From: Paenibacillus contaminans
Lineage (GTDB): Bacteria > Bacillota > Bacilli > Paenibacillales > NBRC-103111
Direction of reading: 5' to 3'
DNA: 64,000 bases
Assembly: GCF_003285015.1 (NCBI RefSeq)
Contig: NZ_QMFB01000005.1
Coordinates: forward strand, 124,001-188,000
Part shown: positions 1 through 9,300 of the stretch, in pieces
Layout of the letters: each line of letters begins with the position of its first letter
Numbering within the stretch: the stretch's first letter is position 1
The notes under the pieces: generated by a model
Databases searched by the model: none
Seen by the model: the letters and a program-made list of their open reading frames with translations, nothing else
What the model was told of the DNA's origin: nothing
Translations under genes and position numbers: made by a program

Positions 1-2
1 CT

Positions 3-431
3 ATACATACAGACATAAAGGATATAGACTATATCCCGCCAAAACTTGACATTCAGGCAGGGGCTAACCAAGATCAGACGATTTCTATCCCCCTGTTCAA
101 TGTAAATAAGCAAGGATTGGGCATTACAAATATTGGGATATTGCCGCCATCCGTACCCGAGCAATCATTAGCTCAAGCAGATCGAGCAATAGCAAAAGTT
201 TCGAACTATAGAGGAATATATGGTGCACTGCAAAATCGTATGGAACACACGTTGAACAACGTGGGAAATTCCGCTGAAAATTTAACCTCGGCCGAATCAC
301 GTATTCGTGATGCAGACATAGCCAAGGAAATGTTGAATTTTACAAAATCGAACATTTTAACTCAAGCTACCCAAACGATGTTGGCTCAAGCAAATCAGAA
401 TCCTCAAGCTTTGTTAGAGTTGTTAAAGTAA
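3..431 (+). CDS. hag: flagellin, C-terminal part (5' end outside window)
   Basis: Structural protein of the flagellar filament, exported through the flagellar type III apparatus. The frame is open from base 3 to the TAA at 429-431, so the start lies upstream of the window and about 142 residues are visible. The segment around IQAGANQDQTISIPL is the typical flagellin stretch before the variable domain. The last 90 residues are the conserved flagellin C-terminal helix: NRMEHTLNNVGNSAENL, then SRIRDADIAKEM, then the hydrophobic end ALLELL. The variable middle region is very short, as in small Firmicute flagellins. A clear terminator follows. A TTG at 117 could be read as a start but lies inside the conserved domain. 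Family assignment is secure; the gene symbol is by analogy with Bacillus hag. Confidence 0.93.
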   Translation: MHTDIKDIDYIPPKLDIQAGANQDQTISIPLFNVNKQGLGITNIGILPPSVPEQSLAQADRAIAKVSNYRGIYGALQNRMEHTLNNVGNSAENLTSAESRIRDADIAKEMLNFTKSNILTQATQTMLAQANQNPQALLELLK

Positions 432-494
432 AAAGCCTATGTTGTTGTTAAACTCTCTCTATATCGTTGATTATCAAGTAGCGATTATTAATGG

Positions 495-536
495 AAACAC
501 ACCCACAAAGCTCTGACGGCTACGCGGGTGTGTTTT
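495..536 (+). terminator. Rho-independent terminator after flagellin
   Basis: Inverted repeat AAACACACCC (495-504) and GGGTGTGTTT (526-535) with a 21-nt loop, ending in a T-rich stretch. It lies 64 bp after the flagellin stop codon and fits its transcript end. Confidence 0.8.
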
Positions 537-730
537 GTTATCATTATCTAATTACTCCTCCGATTATTGCCCCCACCGCAGTCTTACCAATACTACGCGC
601 GCACTGTTCTTGCTATTGGATTGAACCTATTGTCCCCCTCCCTTTCGGGGTGGCCTTATTTGTTCTATTCGTAGTTTCGGTAAGATGAGCTATAATAGAA
701 ATGCCGCTAAATTCCTACTGGAGGTGCAGT

Positions 731-1252
731 ATGCTTGGTTTACCTAAAGGTGAAGTGTTCCTCCTTCCTTGGACAGAGGAATGGGTAGCGGAATTTTTAT
801 TAGAGAAGAATAGAATGGAAACAGAGATCGGCGAGCTTATTTTAACAGTTCACCATATAGGCAGTACTGCTGTTAGGAGTTTAAGCGCTAAGCCAATCAT
901 TGATATTGCAATTGAATTGGAAGATTTCGAACAAGGTTATAGATGCGTTCAAGGTTTGGAAAGCTTAGGGTATTCATACAAGGGTACAAACATATTGCCG
1001 GACAGACATTATTTCAATAAGGGCGAACCAAGAACCCATCAAATTCATATGTACCAGAAAGAAAGCTCCTTTTTATCAAAACAACTTGCATTTAGAGATT
1101 ATTTAATTCAGCATGAAGAGGCTCGAAAGGAATATCAGACGTTAAAAGAAAGACTATCTCTGACGCATAGCAAAGATAAGCTCACCTACGCTGACAATAA
1201 AACCGAATTCGTTAATTCCATTTTGAAAAGACTAGGGTTCGATATGGAGTAA
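731..1252 (+). CDS. GrpB family protein (UPF0157, nucleotidyltransferase fold)
   Basis: About 173 residues. The motif HHIGSTAVRSLSAKPIIDI is the hallmark of the GrpB/UPF0157 family, proteins of nucleotidyltransferase-like fold whose substrate is mostly unknown; some are fused to dephospho-CoA kinase. A second family block is RTHQIHMYQKES, followed by a helical C terminus. The start at 731 is preferred over the in-frame ATG at 701 because GGAGGT (719-724) lies 6 nt before it and a TATAAT (691-696) would start transcription downstream of 701. It ends 40 bp before the AlkD-like gene on the same strand, but that gene has its own TATAAT. Likely a soluble enzyme; the true reaction cannot be read from the sequence. 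Confidence 0.85.
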   Translation: MLGLPKGEVFLLPWTEEWVAEFLLEKNRMETEIGELILTVHHIGSTAVRSLSAKPIIDIAIELEDFEQGYRCVQGLESLGYSYKGTNILPDRHYFNKGEPRTHQIHMYQKESSFLSKQLAFRDYLIQHEEARKEYQTLKERLSLTHSKDKLTYADNKTEFVNSILKRLGFDME

Positions 1253-1292
1253 CGATTTATAGGTTATAATAAAAAGAAGGAAGTGTTGAATA

Positions 1293-2000
1293 ATGGATTT
1301 AGAAACGGTTATGCAGGAGCTTGAAGCTCTCGGCAAGGAACGAACCAAGAAAATTTACATCTCAAATGGCGCGCACGAACCGCTTTTTGGCGTGGCTACA
1401 GGCGAAATGAAGCCCATTTTCAAAAAAACAAAAATAAATCAGCCTTTGGCCGAGCAACTTTACGCTACCGGGAACTACGACGCCATGTACTTTGCCGGAA
1501 TAATCGCAGATCCGAATGGGATGACTGAGGCGGATTACGATCGTTGGGTCGATGCGGCTTATTTTTATATGCTGTCGGATTACGTGGTTGCGGTAACCTT
1601 GGCGGAAGCGGATATAGCGCAAAAAGTCGCCGACAAATGGATCGTAAGCGGCGAAGAACTTAAAATGTCGGCGGGCTGGAGTTGTTACTGCTGGCTATTG
1701 GGAAATCGCCCGGACGTTGAATTTGCCGAAGACAAAATTGCCAATATGCTTGAAATTGTGAAAAATACGATTCACGATGCCCCCGAACGAACGAAATACG
1801 CGATGAACAATTTTATTTACACGGTCGGGGTATCCTATTTGCCGCTCCATCATAAGGCTGTCGAAACCGCCAATGCAGTCGGCCCGGTAGAGGTCAACAA
1901 GGATAAGAAAAAAAGCAGCTTCCTGATCGCTTCCGATCGTATTCAAAAGGCAGTGGATAAAGACGCTATTGGCTTTAAACGCAAGCATGTAAGATGTTAA
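1293..2000 (+). CDS. DNA alkylation repair protein (AlkD-like, HEAT repeat)
   Basis: A 235-residue, all-helical protein of the AlkD-like DNA alkylation repair family. Family members remove alkylated purines without base flipping, using stacked HEAT-like helices. Visible segments typical of this branch are the block around YFAGIIADPNGMTEADYDRWV, SAGWSCYCWLLGNRPD and TKYAMNNFIYTVGVSY; the C terminus carries a basic stretch (DKKKSS) and KRKH. A TATAAT lies at 1265-1270 and the purine-rich AAGAAGGAAG at 1275-1284 serves as ribosome site before the ATG. Followed by a strong terminator, so probably a single gene. The catalytic Asp/Arg pair was not placed with certainty, so activity is inferred from the family only. 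Confidence 0.82.
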   Translation: MDLETVMQELEALGKERTKKIYISNGAHEPLFGVATGEMKPIFKKTKINQPLAEQLYATGNYDAMYFAGIIADPNGMTEADYDRWVDAAYFYMLSDYVVAVTLAEADIAQKVADKWIVSGEELKMSAGWSCYCWLLGNRPDVEFAEDKIANMLEIVKNTIHDAPERTKYAMNNFIYTVGVSYLPLHHKAVETANAVGPVEVNKDKKKSSFLIASDRIQKAVDKDAIGFKRKHVRC

Positions 2001-2067
2001 AATAGTGGATAACATGCGTTCCACATGCTCACTCATCTGCTCGACCGGCTGCTGAGCCACTGCAGTA

Positions 2068-2105
2068 AGGCCCTGGCATAGTGCCAGGGCCTGTTTCCTA
2101 TTTTT
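2068..2105 (+). terminator. Rho-independent terminator after the AlkD-like gene
   Basis: Perfect 11-bp stem AGGCCCTGGCA / TGCCAGGGCCT (2068-2078 and 2082-2092) with a 3-nt loop, then GTTTCCTATTTTT. On the minus strand there is no T run, so it mainly serves the plus-strand gene. Confidence 0.75.
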
Positions 2106-2129
2106 CGATAAAGTTCGCCTGCATGAAAG

Positions 2130-5100
2130 CTAAAGCGGCAACCACTCCGATAACATAACTAGCATTTTTACCGTTTCCGCCCTCGTAGCGTTATTTTCCG
2201 GGCGGAATGTGCCGTCTTCATAGCCGCTAACGATTTTATAGCTTGCTATTGCTTGAACCGCTGACTGTGCCCAAGCCGGAATGCTCGCCTGATCCGCAAA
2301 CGCAACCTTGTCTACATTCCCGCTAATCGGCAGCTTTTCCAATACTCTAGAGAAAATGGCAGCCAGCTCCGCGCGAGTTATCGATTGATTCGGCTTAAAC
2401 AAAGGCTTGCCCTGTTCTTCATAGCCTTGGATGATTCCTGCCTGAACGGCCGAATCGACCGCTTCCTTCGCCCAAGCCGGAATCGAATCGTTATCTGCGA
2501 AAGCGGCGGGAGCCGCAGCAGGCTTTAATGCCATCAGATCGACTACCATTTTCACAAACTCTGCCCGGGTCACTTTCCGATCAGGACGGAACGTTCCATC
2601 TTCAAAGCCGCGAACGACCCCCATGCCGATCAGACGATCCGCATACGCCTCTACCCAATGGCCTTTCAAATCAGCAAACTCGATTATGCTAGATGCAAAT
2701 ACGGCGAACTTCCCGAAATGGTTGACTTCGACGGCAATCGTACCGTCTCCTTCCACCTTGCCTCCTAAGTACATCCAACGGGCTTGGGTTTCGTTGTAGT
2801 AAAACACAGCCGGCTTCGAACCTGCCTCCACTTGCTGCGGATTATAGCTGAAACCAAGCGTTACCGGGAGATTGCATGTTTTGCCCGTGCTGCTGGTGAA
2901 CTCCACGATGCTGCTGCCGAGCCTCTCCAGGCCTGTTGTTAGAGGCGCACGATGTGAAGGAAGTTTGGCTACTTTTACTTTCCCGTCTGCAGGTAAGGCA
3001 TCCGGATCTATTTGTACGGAAGCGACTCCATTAAAGACTACGCTTCCTCCTTCCGCGGCAATGATAAACTTCTCTACACTGTCAATCTCTTGAGGGACAG
3101 AAGAACTGTTAGGACTGGAGGTTGTCCCCCCTTCTTGCTGATCTGCTGTTACGGTGACGCTTACCCTGTCGCTGTAGACGCTGTTGGTGACCGTAATCAC
3201 CGCTTGGCCTGCCCGCTTGCCCTCAATCAGTCCGTCCGGCTTGACGATCGCTATATTCACATCGCTGCTGCTGTACACCGTGCCATAGGTTGCGGCCGTC
3301 ACGTCTCGTACCGTCTGGTCGGATAAGCTTGCCGTCACATGCAGCTGCTTGCTAATGCTGCTTCCGAGCTTCAGCTCCACGGTTTTTGGCGATGCGGCAA
3401 TCCCGGTGACGGTCGGCGTCGGCACGTCGGCATTCGCTACTGTGACGCTCACTGTGTCGCTGTAGATGCCGTTCGTGACCGTGATCACCGCTTGGCCCGC
3501 CTGCTTGGCTTCGATCAGGCCGTCCGGCTTGATCGAAGCGACGCTCGTATCACTGCTGCTATACGTCGTGCCGGAGCTTGCCGCCGTTACGTCCTGTTCC
3601 GACTGATCCGACAAGCTCGCCGTCACTTGAAGCTGCTTGCTGACGATGCCTCCCAGCTTCAGCTCCACGGTTTTCGGCGATGCGGCAATCCCGGTGACGG
3701 TCGGCGTCGGCACGTCGGCATTCGCTACCATGACGCTCACCGTATCGGTGTATCCACCGTTCGTGACCGTGATCACCGCTTGGCCCGCCTGCTTGGCCTC
3801 GATCAGGCCGTCCGGCGCGATCGTCGCGACGCTCGTGTCGCTGCTGCCGTACGTCGTGCCGGAGCTTGCTGCCGTTACGTCCTGTACCGTCTGATCCGAC
3901 AAGCTCGCCGTCACTTGAAGCTGCTTGCTGACGCTGCTTCCCAGCTTCAGATCCACGGTTTTCGGCGATGCGGCAATCCCGGTGACGGTCGGCGTCGGCA
4001 CGTCGGCATTCGCTACCGTGACGCTCACCGTATCGGTGTATCCGCCGCTGGCGACCGTGATCAACGCTTGGCCCGCCTGCTTGGCCTCGATCAGGCCGTC
4101 CGGCGCGATCGTCGCGACGCTCGTGTCGCTGCTGCCGTACGTCGTGCCGGAGCTTGCTGCCGTTACGTCCTGTACCGACTGATCCGACAAGCTCGCCGTC
4201 ACTTGAAGCTGCTTGCTGACGGTGTCTCCCAGCTTCAGCTCCACGGTTTTCGGCGATGCGGCGATTCCCGTCATCGTTGCAAAATTGAGTTTTTCCGTCG
4301 CTCCTTTATCGCTGTACCACGTAGGATACACGCTGAACGAATACTCTCCGACAGCCGGATTGGTCAGCCCTGCATTCCCGGCGATCGTAATGGAAACCGC
4401 ATCCAGCAAGCGTAAATTCATAGGGACTCCTACGCTGAGTTTACGCAGGAAACTGTCATACGCAACACCAGTCGCCTGCACCCCATTGACCGTAACGGAG
4501 CTTGCTTGTATATCCGGCGGGACTGTGATTCCCTGCGGAAAAATGAGATTGAAATCGTCGTCTGCGTCTAACGGTTCATTCGTCTGGAAAGCGAACGTAT
4601 AGGACACGTTCTGTGCCCCTGCAACTCTAGTGCTGGCATTCACATTGAAATTTTGAATGTGAGGCGGAGCAACGATTAGCGTCACGCTTGCAGGTATGAC
4701 CTGCTGCGAAGTGGATACTTGAAATTCGTATTCTCCATAGCCTTGTACGATCGTTTTCGGAATATTGAATATGAGATGATAGTCGGGATCGACGTAATAT
4801 TCCGCGGGAGGGGCGAATTGCAGTTGGTTGTCTGCGATGCGGGTTACGGAAGCCGCAGCGGAGACGTTGTTCTCCTGATAGTCCGACGCCCATTCCAAGA
4901 CGATATCTGCTGCGGATATGCCCGGTTCGCTCAATACCGTACCGGGAGCGCTGGATACGGTAACCGTATCTCCCGCCTTCAGTATCGTAGGTGCGGTAAA
5001 CATAAAGCGCAAATGAGTATCTTCTTCTGCCACATAACCATCGTTGTTGGACGGGTTGTCGGCTAACGAAGCGCCCGATGCGGAGACGATTCCGATCTTG

Positions 5101-6062
5101 CGGGTCGCAGCCATCGGATCCACGCTCGTCTTGACGGCAAAATTGTAATAGCCGGGTACAGACGGATTCGCCACTTGGGCAGAAGGGTCGATATCAATTA
5201 CCGCTGCCGAGAAGCTTGGCAATGCAGTCGTCGACTGTACGGTCATTTCATTGCCGGACACAACCGCCGAAGCCGCCGGCGTCCCGTTGATTTTGACTTT
5301 AGATGCGTCGACCGAAGCAGGAACCGTCGCTCCCTGAGGAAATACCATCGTGATCGTATCGCTAGGTTCTATAGGCTGCATGACAGTAAACTTGAAATGA
5401 TAACCCGTGACGGCCGAAGCCGCATACGAGTCGGCATCCGGATAGTAACCGGCAACATTGCGTGTAAATAAGCCGTGAGTCGTCGAGAATGGAGTAGAAT
5501 TGCCGCTCGAACGGAGCGCAAACGACTTCAGCCCCGGTATAATGCGGTGATACTCAGGTGTAATCAGAAAGTTGGCCAAACGAACGTCCACCACAGCACC
5601 GCTAACGATGCCGCTGGATAGTTGAAACGACAATTCCGGAAACCCGTCATCAGAAAACTGCGTCGTTGCGGCAGCAAAAATACCGTTTGGCGTCCCGTTG
5701 ACTGCGGCAGAGATATTAGCCATCGGAACGGCCTGATTGGCCGACCACATAAATCCCGGGTTTCCCACGAAATTAAACGCATGCGGCAGCGCGACTTGAA
5801 TCATGTCCCCCGCCTGCAAATTGTCGGCAGCAGTAAATTTGAAATGATAGGCCGGCTTTTCTTTCATATAATTTCCCTGATTGTCCCGATAACCGCTAAA
5901 ATAAGCGGGGGTTTCTGTCGTAACCGTAAAACTGCTGAAGGAGCTGCTGCCGGCGCCTGAATCGGCTTGAACGGGAACCCCGCCGCCGAGGGCGAGAAGC
6001 CCCGCAATGAGAAAATAAGCGATAACGATTTGCCAACGTCTGAACCTGCTTTTGAACCCCAA
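2130..6062 (-). CDS. S-layer homology domain surface protein with Big_2 repeats
   Basis: A 1310-residue secreted protein held on the cell wall by SLH domains, which bind pyruvylated secondary wall polymer. TTG start with AGGAGG 8 nt upstream (6071-6076). Residues 1-33 are a signal peptide (hydrophobic core IVIAYFLIAGLLALGG, ending PVQADSG). Residues about 50-595 hold at least four copies of a beta-rich module with the pattern YHFKFTAADNLQAGDMI. Residues about 598-980 are four near-identical 96-residue bacterial Ig-like (Big_2) domains, each beginning TGIAASPKTVELKLG; then comes a beta domain that matches no family I know (about 985-1125). The last 180 residues are three SLH domains with the signatures GFEDGTFRPDRKVTRAE and GYEDGTFRPENNATRAE. 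A large LuxR-type ATPase gene lies upstream on the same strand. Probably structural or adhesive; no enzymatic motif seen. Confidence 0.93.
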   Translation of the reverse strand: MGFKSRFRRWQIVIAYFLIAGLLALGGGVPVQADSGAGSSSFSSFTVTTETPAYFSGYRDNQGNYMKEKPAYHFKFTAADNLQAGDMIQVALPHAFNFVGNPGFMWSANQAVPMANISAAVNGTPNGIFAAATTQFSDDGFPELSFQLSSGIVSGAVVDVRLANFLITPEYHRIIPGLKSFALRSSGNSTPFSTTHGLFTRNVAGYYPDADSYAASAVTGYHFKFTVMQPIEPSDTITMVFPQGATVPASVDASKVKINGTPAASAVVSGNEMTVQSTTALPSFSAAVIDIDPSAQVANPSVPGYYNFAVKTSVDPMAATRKIGIVSASGASLADNPSNNDGYVAEEDTHLRFMFTAPTILKAGDTVTVSSAPGTVLSEPGISAADIVLEWASDYQENNVSAAASVTRIADNQLQFAPPAEYYVDPDYHLIFNIPKTIVQGYGEYEFQVSTSQQVIPASVTLIVAPPHIQNFNVNASTRVAGAQNVSYTFAFQTNEPLDADDDFNLIFPQGITVPPDIQASSVTVNGVQATGVAYDSFLRKLSVGVPMNLRLLDAVSITIAGNAGLTNPAVGEYSFSVYPTWYSDKGATEKLNFATMTGIAASPKTVELKLGDTVSKQLQVTASLSDQSVQDVTAASSGTTYGSSDTSVATIAPDGLIEAKQAGQALITVASGGYTDTVSVTVANADVPTPTVTGIAASPKTVDLKLGSSVSKQLQVTASLSDQTVQDVTAASSGTTYGSSDTSVATIAPDGLIEAKQAGQAVITVTNGGYTDTVSVMVANADVPTPTVTGIAASPKTVELKLGGIVSKQLQVTASLSDQSEQDVTAASSGTTYSSSDTSVASIKPDGLIEAKQAGQAVITVTNGIYSDTVSVTVANADVPTPTVTGIAASPKTVELKLGSSISKQLHVTASLSDQTVRDVTAATYGTVYSSSDVNIAIVKPDGLIEGKRAGQAVITVTNSVYSDRVSVTVTADQQEGGTTSSPNSSSVPQEIDSVEKFIIAAEGGSVVFNGVASVQIDPDALPADGKVKVAKLPSHRAPLTTGLERLGSSIVEFTSSTGKTCNLPVTLGFSYNPQQVEAGSKPAVFYYNETQARWMYLGGKVEGDGTIAVEVNHFGKFAVFASSIIEFADLKGHWVEAYADRLIGMGVVRGFEDGTFRPDRKVTRAEFVKMVVDLMALKPAAAPAAFADNDSIPAWAKEAVDSAVQAGIIQGYEEQGKPLFKPNQSITRAELAAIFSRVLEKLPISGNVDKVAFADQASIPAWAQSAVQAIASYKIVSGYEDGTFRPENNATRAETVKMLVMLSEWLPL
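3330..4270 (-). repeat. four tandem 288-bp units coding for Big_2 domains
   Basis: The sequence around CTGCTTGCTGACGATGCC recurs at about 3345, 3633, 3921 and 4209, an exact 288-bp period (96 codons). The units are nearly identical, most clearly the middle ones, which indicates recent duplication or gene conversion. Because the period is a multiple of three, reading frames on other strands also stay open here. Confidence 0.9.
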
Positions 6063-6154
6063 TACGATATCCTCCTAGTCAAATAGATTCTTGTAATGAA
6101 CGACGACTTCCCTATGAAACACCTAATGATCATATCCGTCTTGATAAAAATCCG

Positions 6155-6173
6155 CATATACCAAATGGTATAG
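6155..6173. promoter_or_regulatory. palindromic operator candidate upstream of the SLH gene
   Basis: Perfect 7-2-7 palindrome TATACCA-AA-TGGTATA (6157-6172), about 95 bp before the SLH start. Read on the minus strand with flanks it is CTATACCATTTGGTATATG, which matches 17 of 19 positions with the site at 10394-10412 near the regulator gene. A further half site GGTATA lies at 6179-6184. The regulator that binds is inferred, not shown. Confidence 0.5.
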
Positions 6174-6236
6174 AGCAGGTATAGAACGAAAGAAAAATGC
6201 GATTTTACCGGAACAAGTCCCTTTATACGACAAGGA

Positions 6237-6270
6237 TAAACGCCTACCGGCGTCTATCCGCTGGCGTTTA
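6237..6270. other. hairpin between regulator and SLH gene
   Basis: TAAACGCC (6237-6244) and GGCGTTTA (6263-6270) form a perfect 8-bp stem with an internal GCC-ACC-GGC element in the loop. No T run on either strand, so not a clear terminator; could be an RNA leader structure or operator. Confidence 0.35.
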
Positions 6271-6313
6271 CCGAGATTTAGAGCCACTTCCACGATATAC
6301 TTGCTGATTAATC

Positions 6314-6336
6314 AAAAAAGGATGCTCATCGCATCC
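6314..6336 (-). terminator. Rho-independent terminator of the LuxR-type ATPase gene
   Basis: On the minus strand GGATGC-gatga-GCATCC followed by six T residues, 10 bp after the stop codon of the upstream gene. It separates the regulator transcript from the SLH gene. Confidence 0.85.
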
Positions 6337-6346
6337 TCACAACCGA

Positions 6347-9300
6347 TTAACTCAGTATATTTTTCCTCTTGGCTTCGGCAATCGCTTTCGTTCGCCTGTT
6401 CACATTTAATTTGCTGAAAATGTTGTGGATATGAACCTTGACCGTACCTGCCGTAACCCCCAACTGATAAGCAATTTCCTTATTGGTCATTCCCGATGCC
6501 ATCAGATTCAGCACTTCAAGCTCGCGGTCGGTCAAGGCGTCCATGGAATGCTCTTCCTTCGGTTCATTCGGTTCATTCGACGCGATCGGCGAGACAGGCA
6601 TGTCTCCGAAAGAGCCGTACAGCTTCCAAACGAACAAAGCTTGCGATGCCAAAATGCGAATCGTCGCGATGCTGTCATTTGCAAACGTACGGATGCGCCG
6701 GCTATTTTCCAAATAGAGCACCCCTGAAAGCTTTTCCTGTAAAAAAAGCGGCAAACAACAAACCGTCCGACAATGATTCCGGATCATGTACGGATCGGTC
6801 TGGAACAGCTCATCCTGCGCGGCATTCTCGATATGAACCCATTGCCCAAGCCGCGAAGCGTACTGTACAAGGGATGCCGGCACATCCTCGCTATCCGGCA
6901 ATGCGGCAGACAGCTCGCTAATCTCGCCGTCGACCTTGATAACGGTCTCCACATGCAGATCGCCGTTCCTAACTACGATCAGGCATGCTTTTTCCGCACC
7001 GGAAGTCTCTATAATAATTTCCAGCAGGTGCTTGTGAATCTCTTTCAAGTCCAATCCTTGGGACAAAGACAAGGAAGCTTTGACAATCGCACCAAAGTCA
7101 ATTACTTTATCAGCAGCCTCTTGCCGAACCGTGTCCGTGTCACCTTCAGCAGGATTGCAGAAAGCCGCCTCGTCTTTTTCTCGCGTTGAATCCTGGCCCT
7201 CGTCCGGTATGGGTGAAGCTGCCTGGTCTTCGCTATTCGATGATTCCTGCAGCCACTCCGGATACTGCATCCGCAAGCCGTTTCGCTTGGACTCCGCCCC
7301 CCATACGCCGTACATTTCATAAGCTTCCTGAATATATCCGCGGGCGATTCTTTCTCTGCCTTTTTGCAAATGATACTTGGCTGCCTGCTCGCACGCCACC
7401 GCCTGATACTGGGCATACTTTCGCTCGCGGGCAAATTGAATGGAACGATCGTACAGATCGACCATCTCCTGCTCCGCCCCTTTTAACCGGGCTATTTCCG
7501 CTTGAATCAACAGCCATTTATGTCGGAAATTTTCCGGCGACATCTTGTCCCATGCTTTGAACTGCCGGCATCTCCGCTTCAATGTCTTCGAATACGCGCT
7601 TCTTTCGCTTGCGGAAAATTCCTCCCATGCACTTGCAATCGACAGCGCCTCGTAGAAATGATGCTCCGACAAATGAGGAGCATGAGCCGACAAATGCTCA
7701 TAGGGATTGGCTAATTCAGCGAAGCGAACCGCTTCCCGGTACCGACCGAACAAATAATACATTTGCGTTTTATACGTATATAGTTGATACAGCGTTACGG
7801 CTTTGCCTTCCTCTTTCATGACTTCTTCCAAAAATTCCGCTTCGCTTGTCCGGCCGCACGTGATCGGCCCTATGTCTCCAGCGGCAGACTTCCAGGTTTT
7901 TGCCAACTCCATATAAATCAAAGCATTTTTGAAAACAAGCTCTTCTTTCGTCTGCTCGATCACTTGCAAGCTTTGGCGGTTGACCTCGAACATGCGGTCC
8001 ATCGAATCTCTGACATAAGACAAATTGATCAGACTGCCGATCGCATAGCTTGCGTATACGTAATCCCCCGCCTCCAAGCCCAGCCTGGCAGCCTGCTCCA
8101 GCTTGACTTCATCGTCGCGGTCGTATCGTATCCAAGGAGATATGACACCATAGAACATAACATGCACTTTGGTTTTAACCGAAGCATTGGCGGACCGATC
8201 CGCCAAGTCGATCGCAATTTGCCCCAGACGGTACCCCAGTTCGTATTGACCGAGCGCCGTACCTAATAGCATGCCGTAAGCCGCATATACACCGGGGGCT
8301 ACCGAAGAGGAACCGTGCTCATATACGAGCCGTATGAATTTGGATGCAATGACGGCGAACACTTCCCGGTTGAAAAAAAACGTCGGCGCCACAAGAGCCG
8401 CCAACAGCTCCATCACGCCTGTGGCCTGAGGATCCGTCATTTCGGGCAGCTCGGGCAGCTCCTCCATCCTCTTCGCCAATAGCCGCTTCGTTAATTGAAC
8501 TTCCTTAAGAATAATCAGCTTATGCGGCCGGTCGGATATTCGAATGCCGGCATCCCGGAGCGCCTGAAGCCCCAATTCAATCGCGTGCGAATATTTTCCC
8601 ATATTGCTGTAATGCTCGATTTTCAATTTATACGCCTGCACGCGCTCCGACCAGCTGCGCGACCGCTTCAGAACGTCGTTCAGTCCGGCATCCGCCTGGT
8701 CATATTGCCCGCATAAATAGGCGCACTCGGCACATTTTACATGCATCCGAAACGTAAATTCGAAGCGGCGATTCCAGAAATCGTCTGAAGCGTTTTCGAT
8801 CCCCGTCTTAAAATATTGCAGCGCTGTCGAATAGGCGGAAGATTGCATCGCTTTCCTACCCGCTTCCTCGTTCCATTCGACAACCGTTTCGCGTTCCTCC
8901 GGAGACAGCAGCTCGAGCGCATGATTGAGATGGTTGACGATATCGAACAAAGGCCGGTCCTTGTCGCTTGAATATCGCTTCATCATATAGCGCCCTGCGG
9001 TCAAATGGACCTCCATCAGGCGCTGACGATCCAGCAGCGAATAAGCCGCCTGTTGAATTCGATCATGTGTAAATTGATATTGTAGGACGGAGTCCGCTTG
9101 ATCTACAGCAATCAACAGCCCGTCCTGAACGGTGGACGACAAATATTCGTTCATCTCATCCTCTTTATAACCGCTCACAGCGCTTAACAATCGAGCATCA
9201 AACTTGTTGCCGAGACATGAGCTGACAACAAGCAGCTCTCTGGAGCGCATTGGCGTTTTGTTAATCCGATCGATCAAATAATCGACTTGTCCGACGATTT

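Noticed and set aside
491..688. 65-codon frame after the flagellin gene
   Set aside because: It begins inside the flagellin terminator, has no ribosome site and reads like random sequence.
3339..4415. 358-codon frame antisense to the SLH gene
   Set aside because: It is open only because the 288-bp coding repeats are a multiple of three; the translation is a repetitive Arg-rich shadow.
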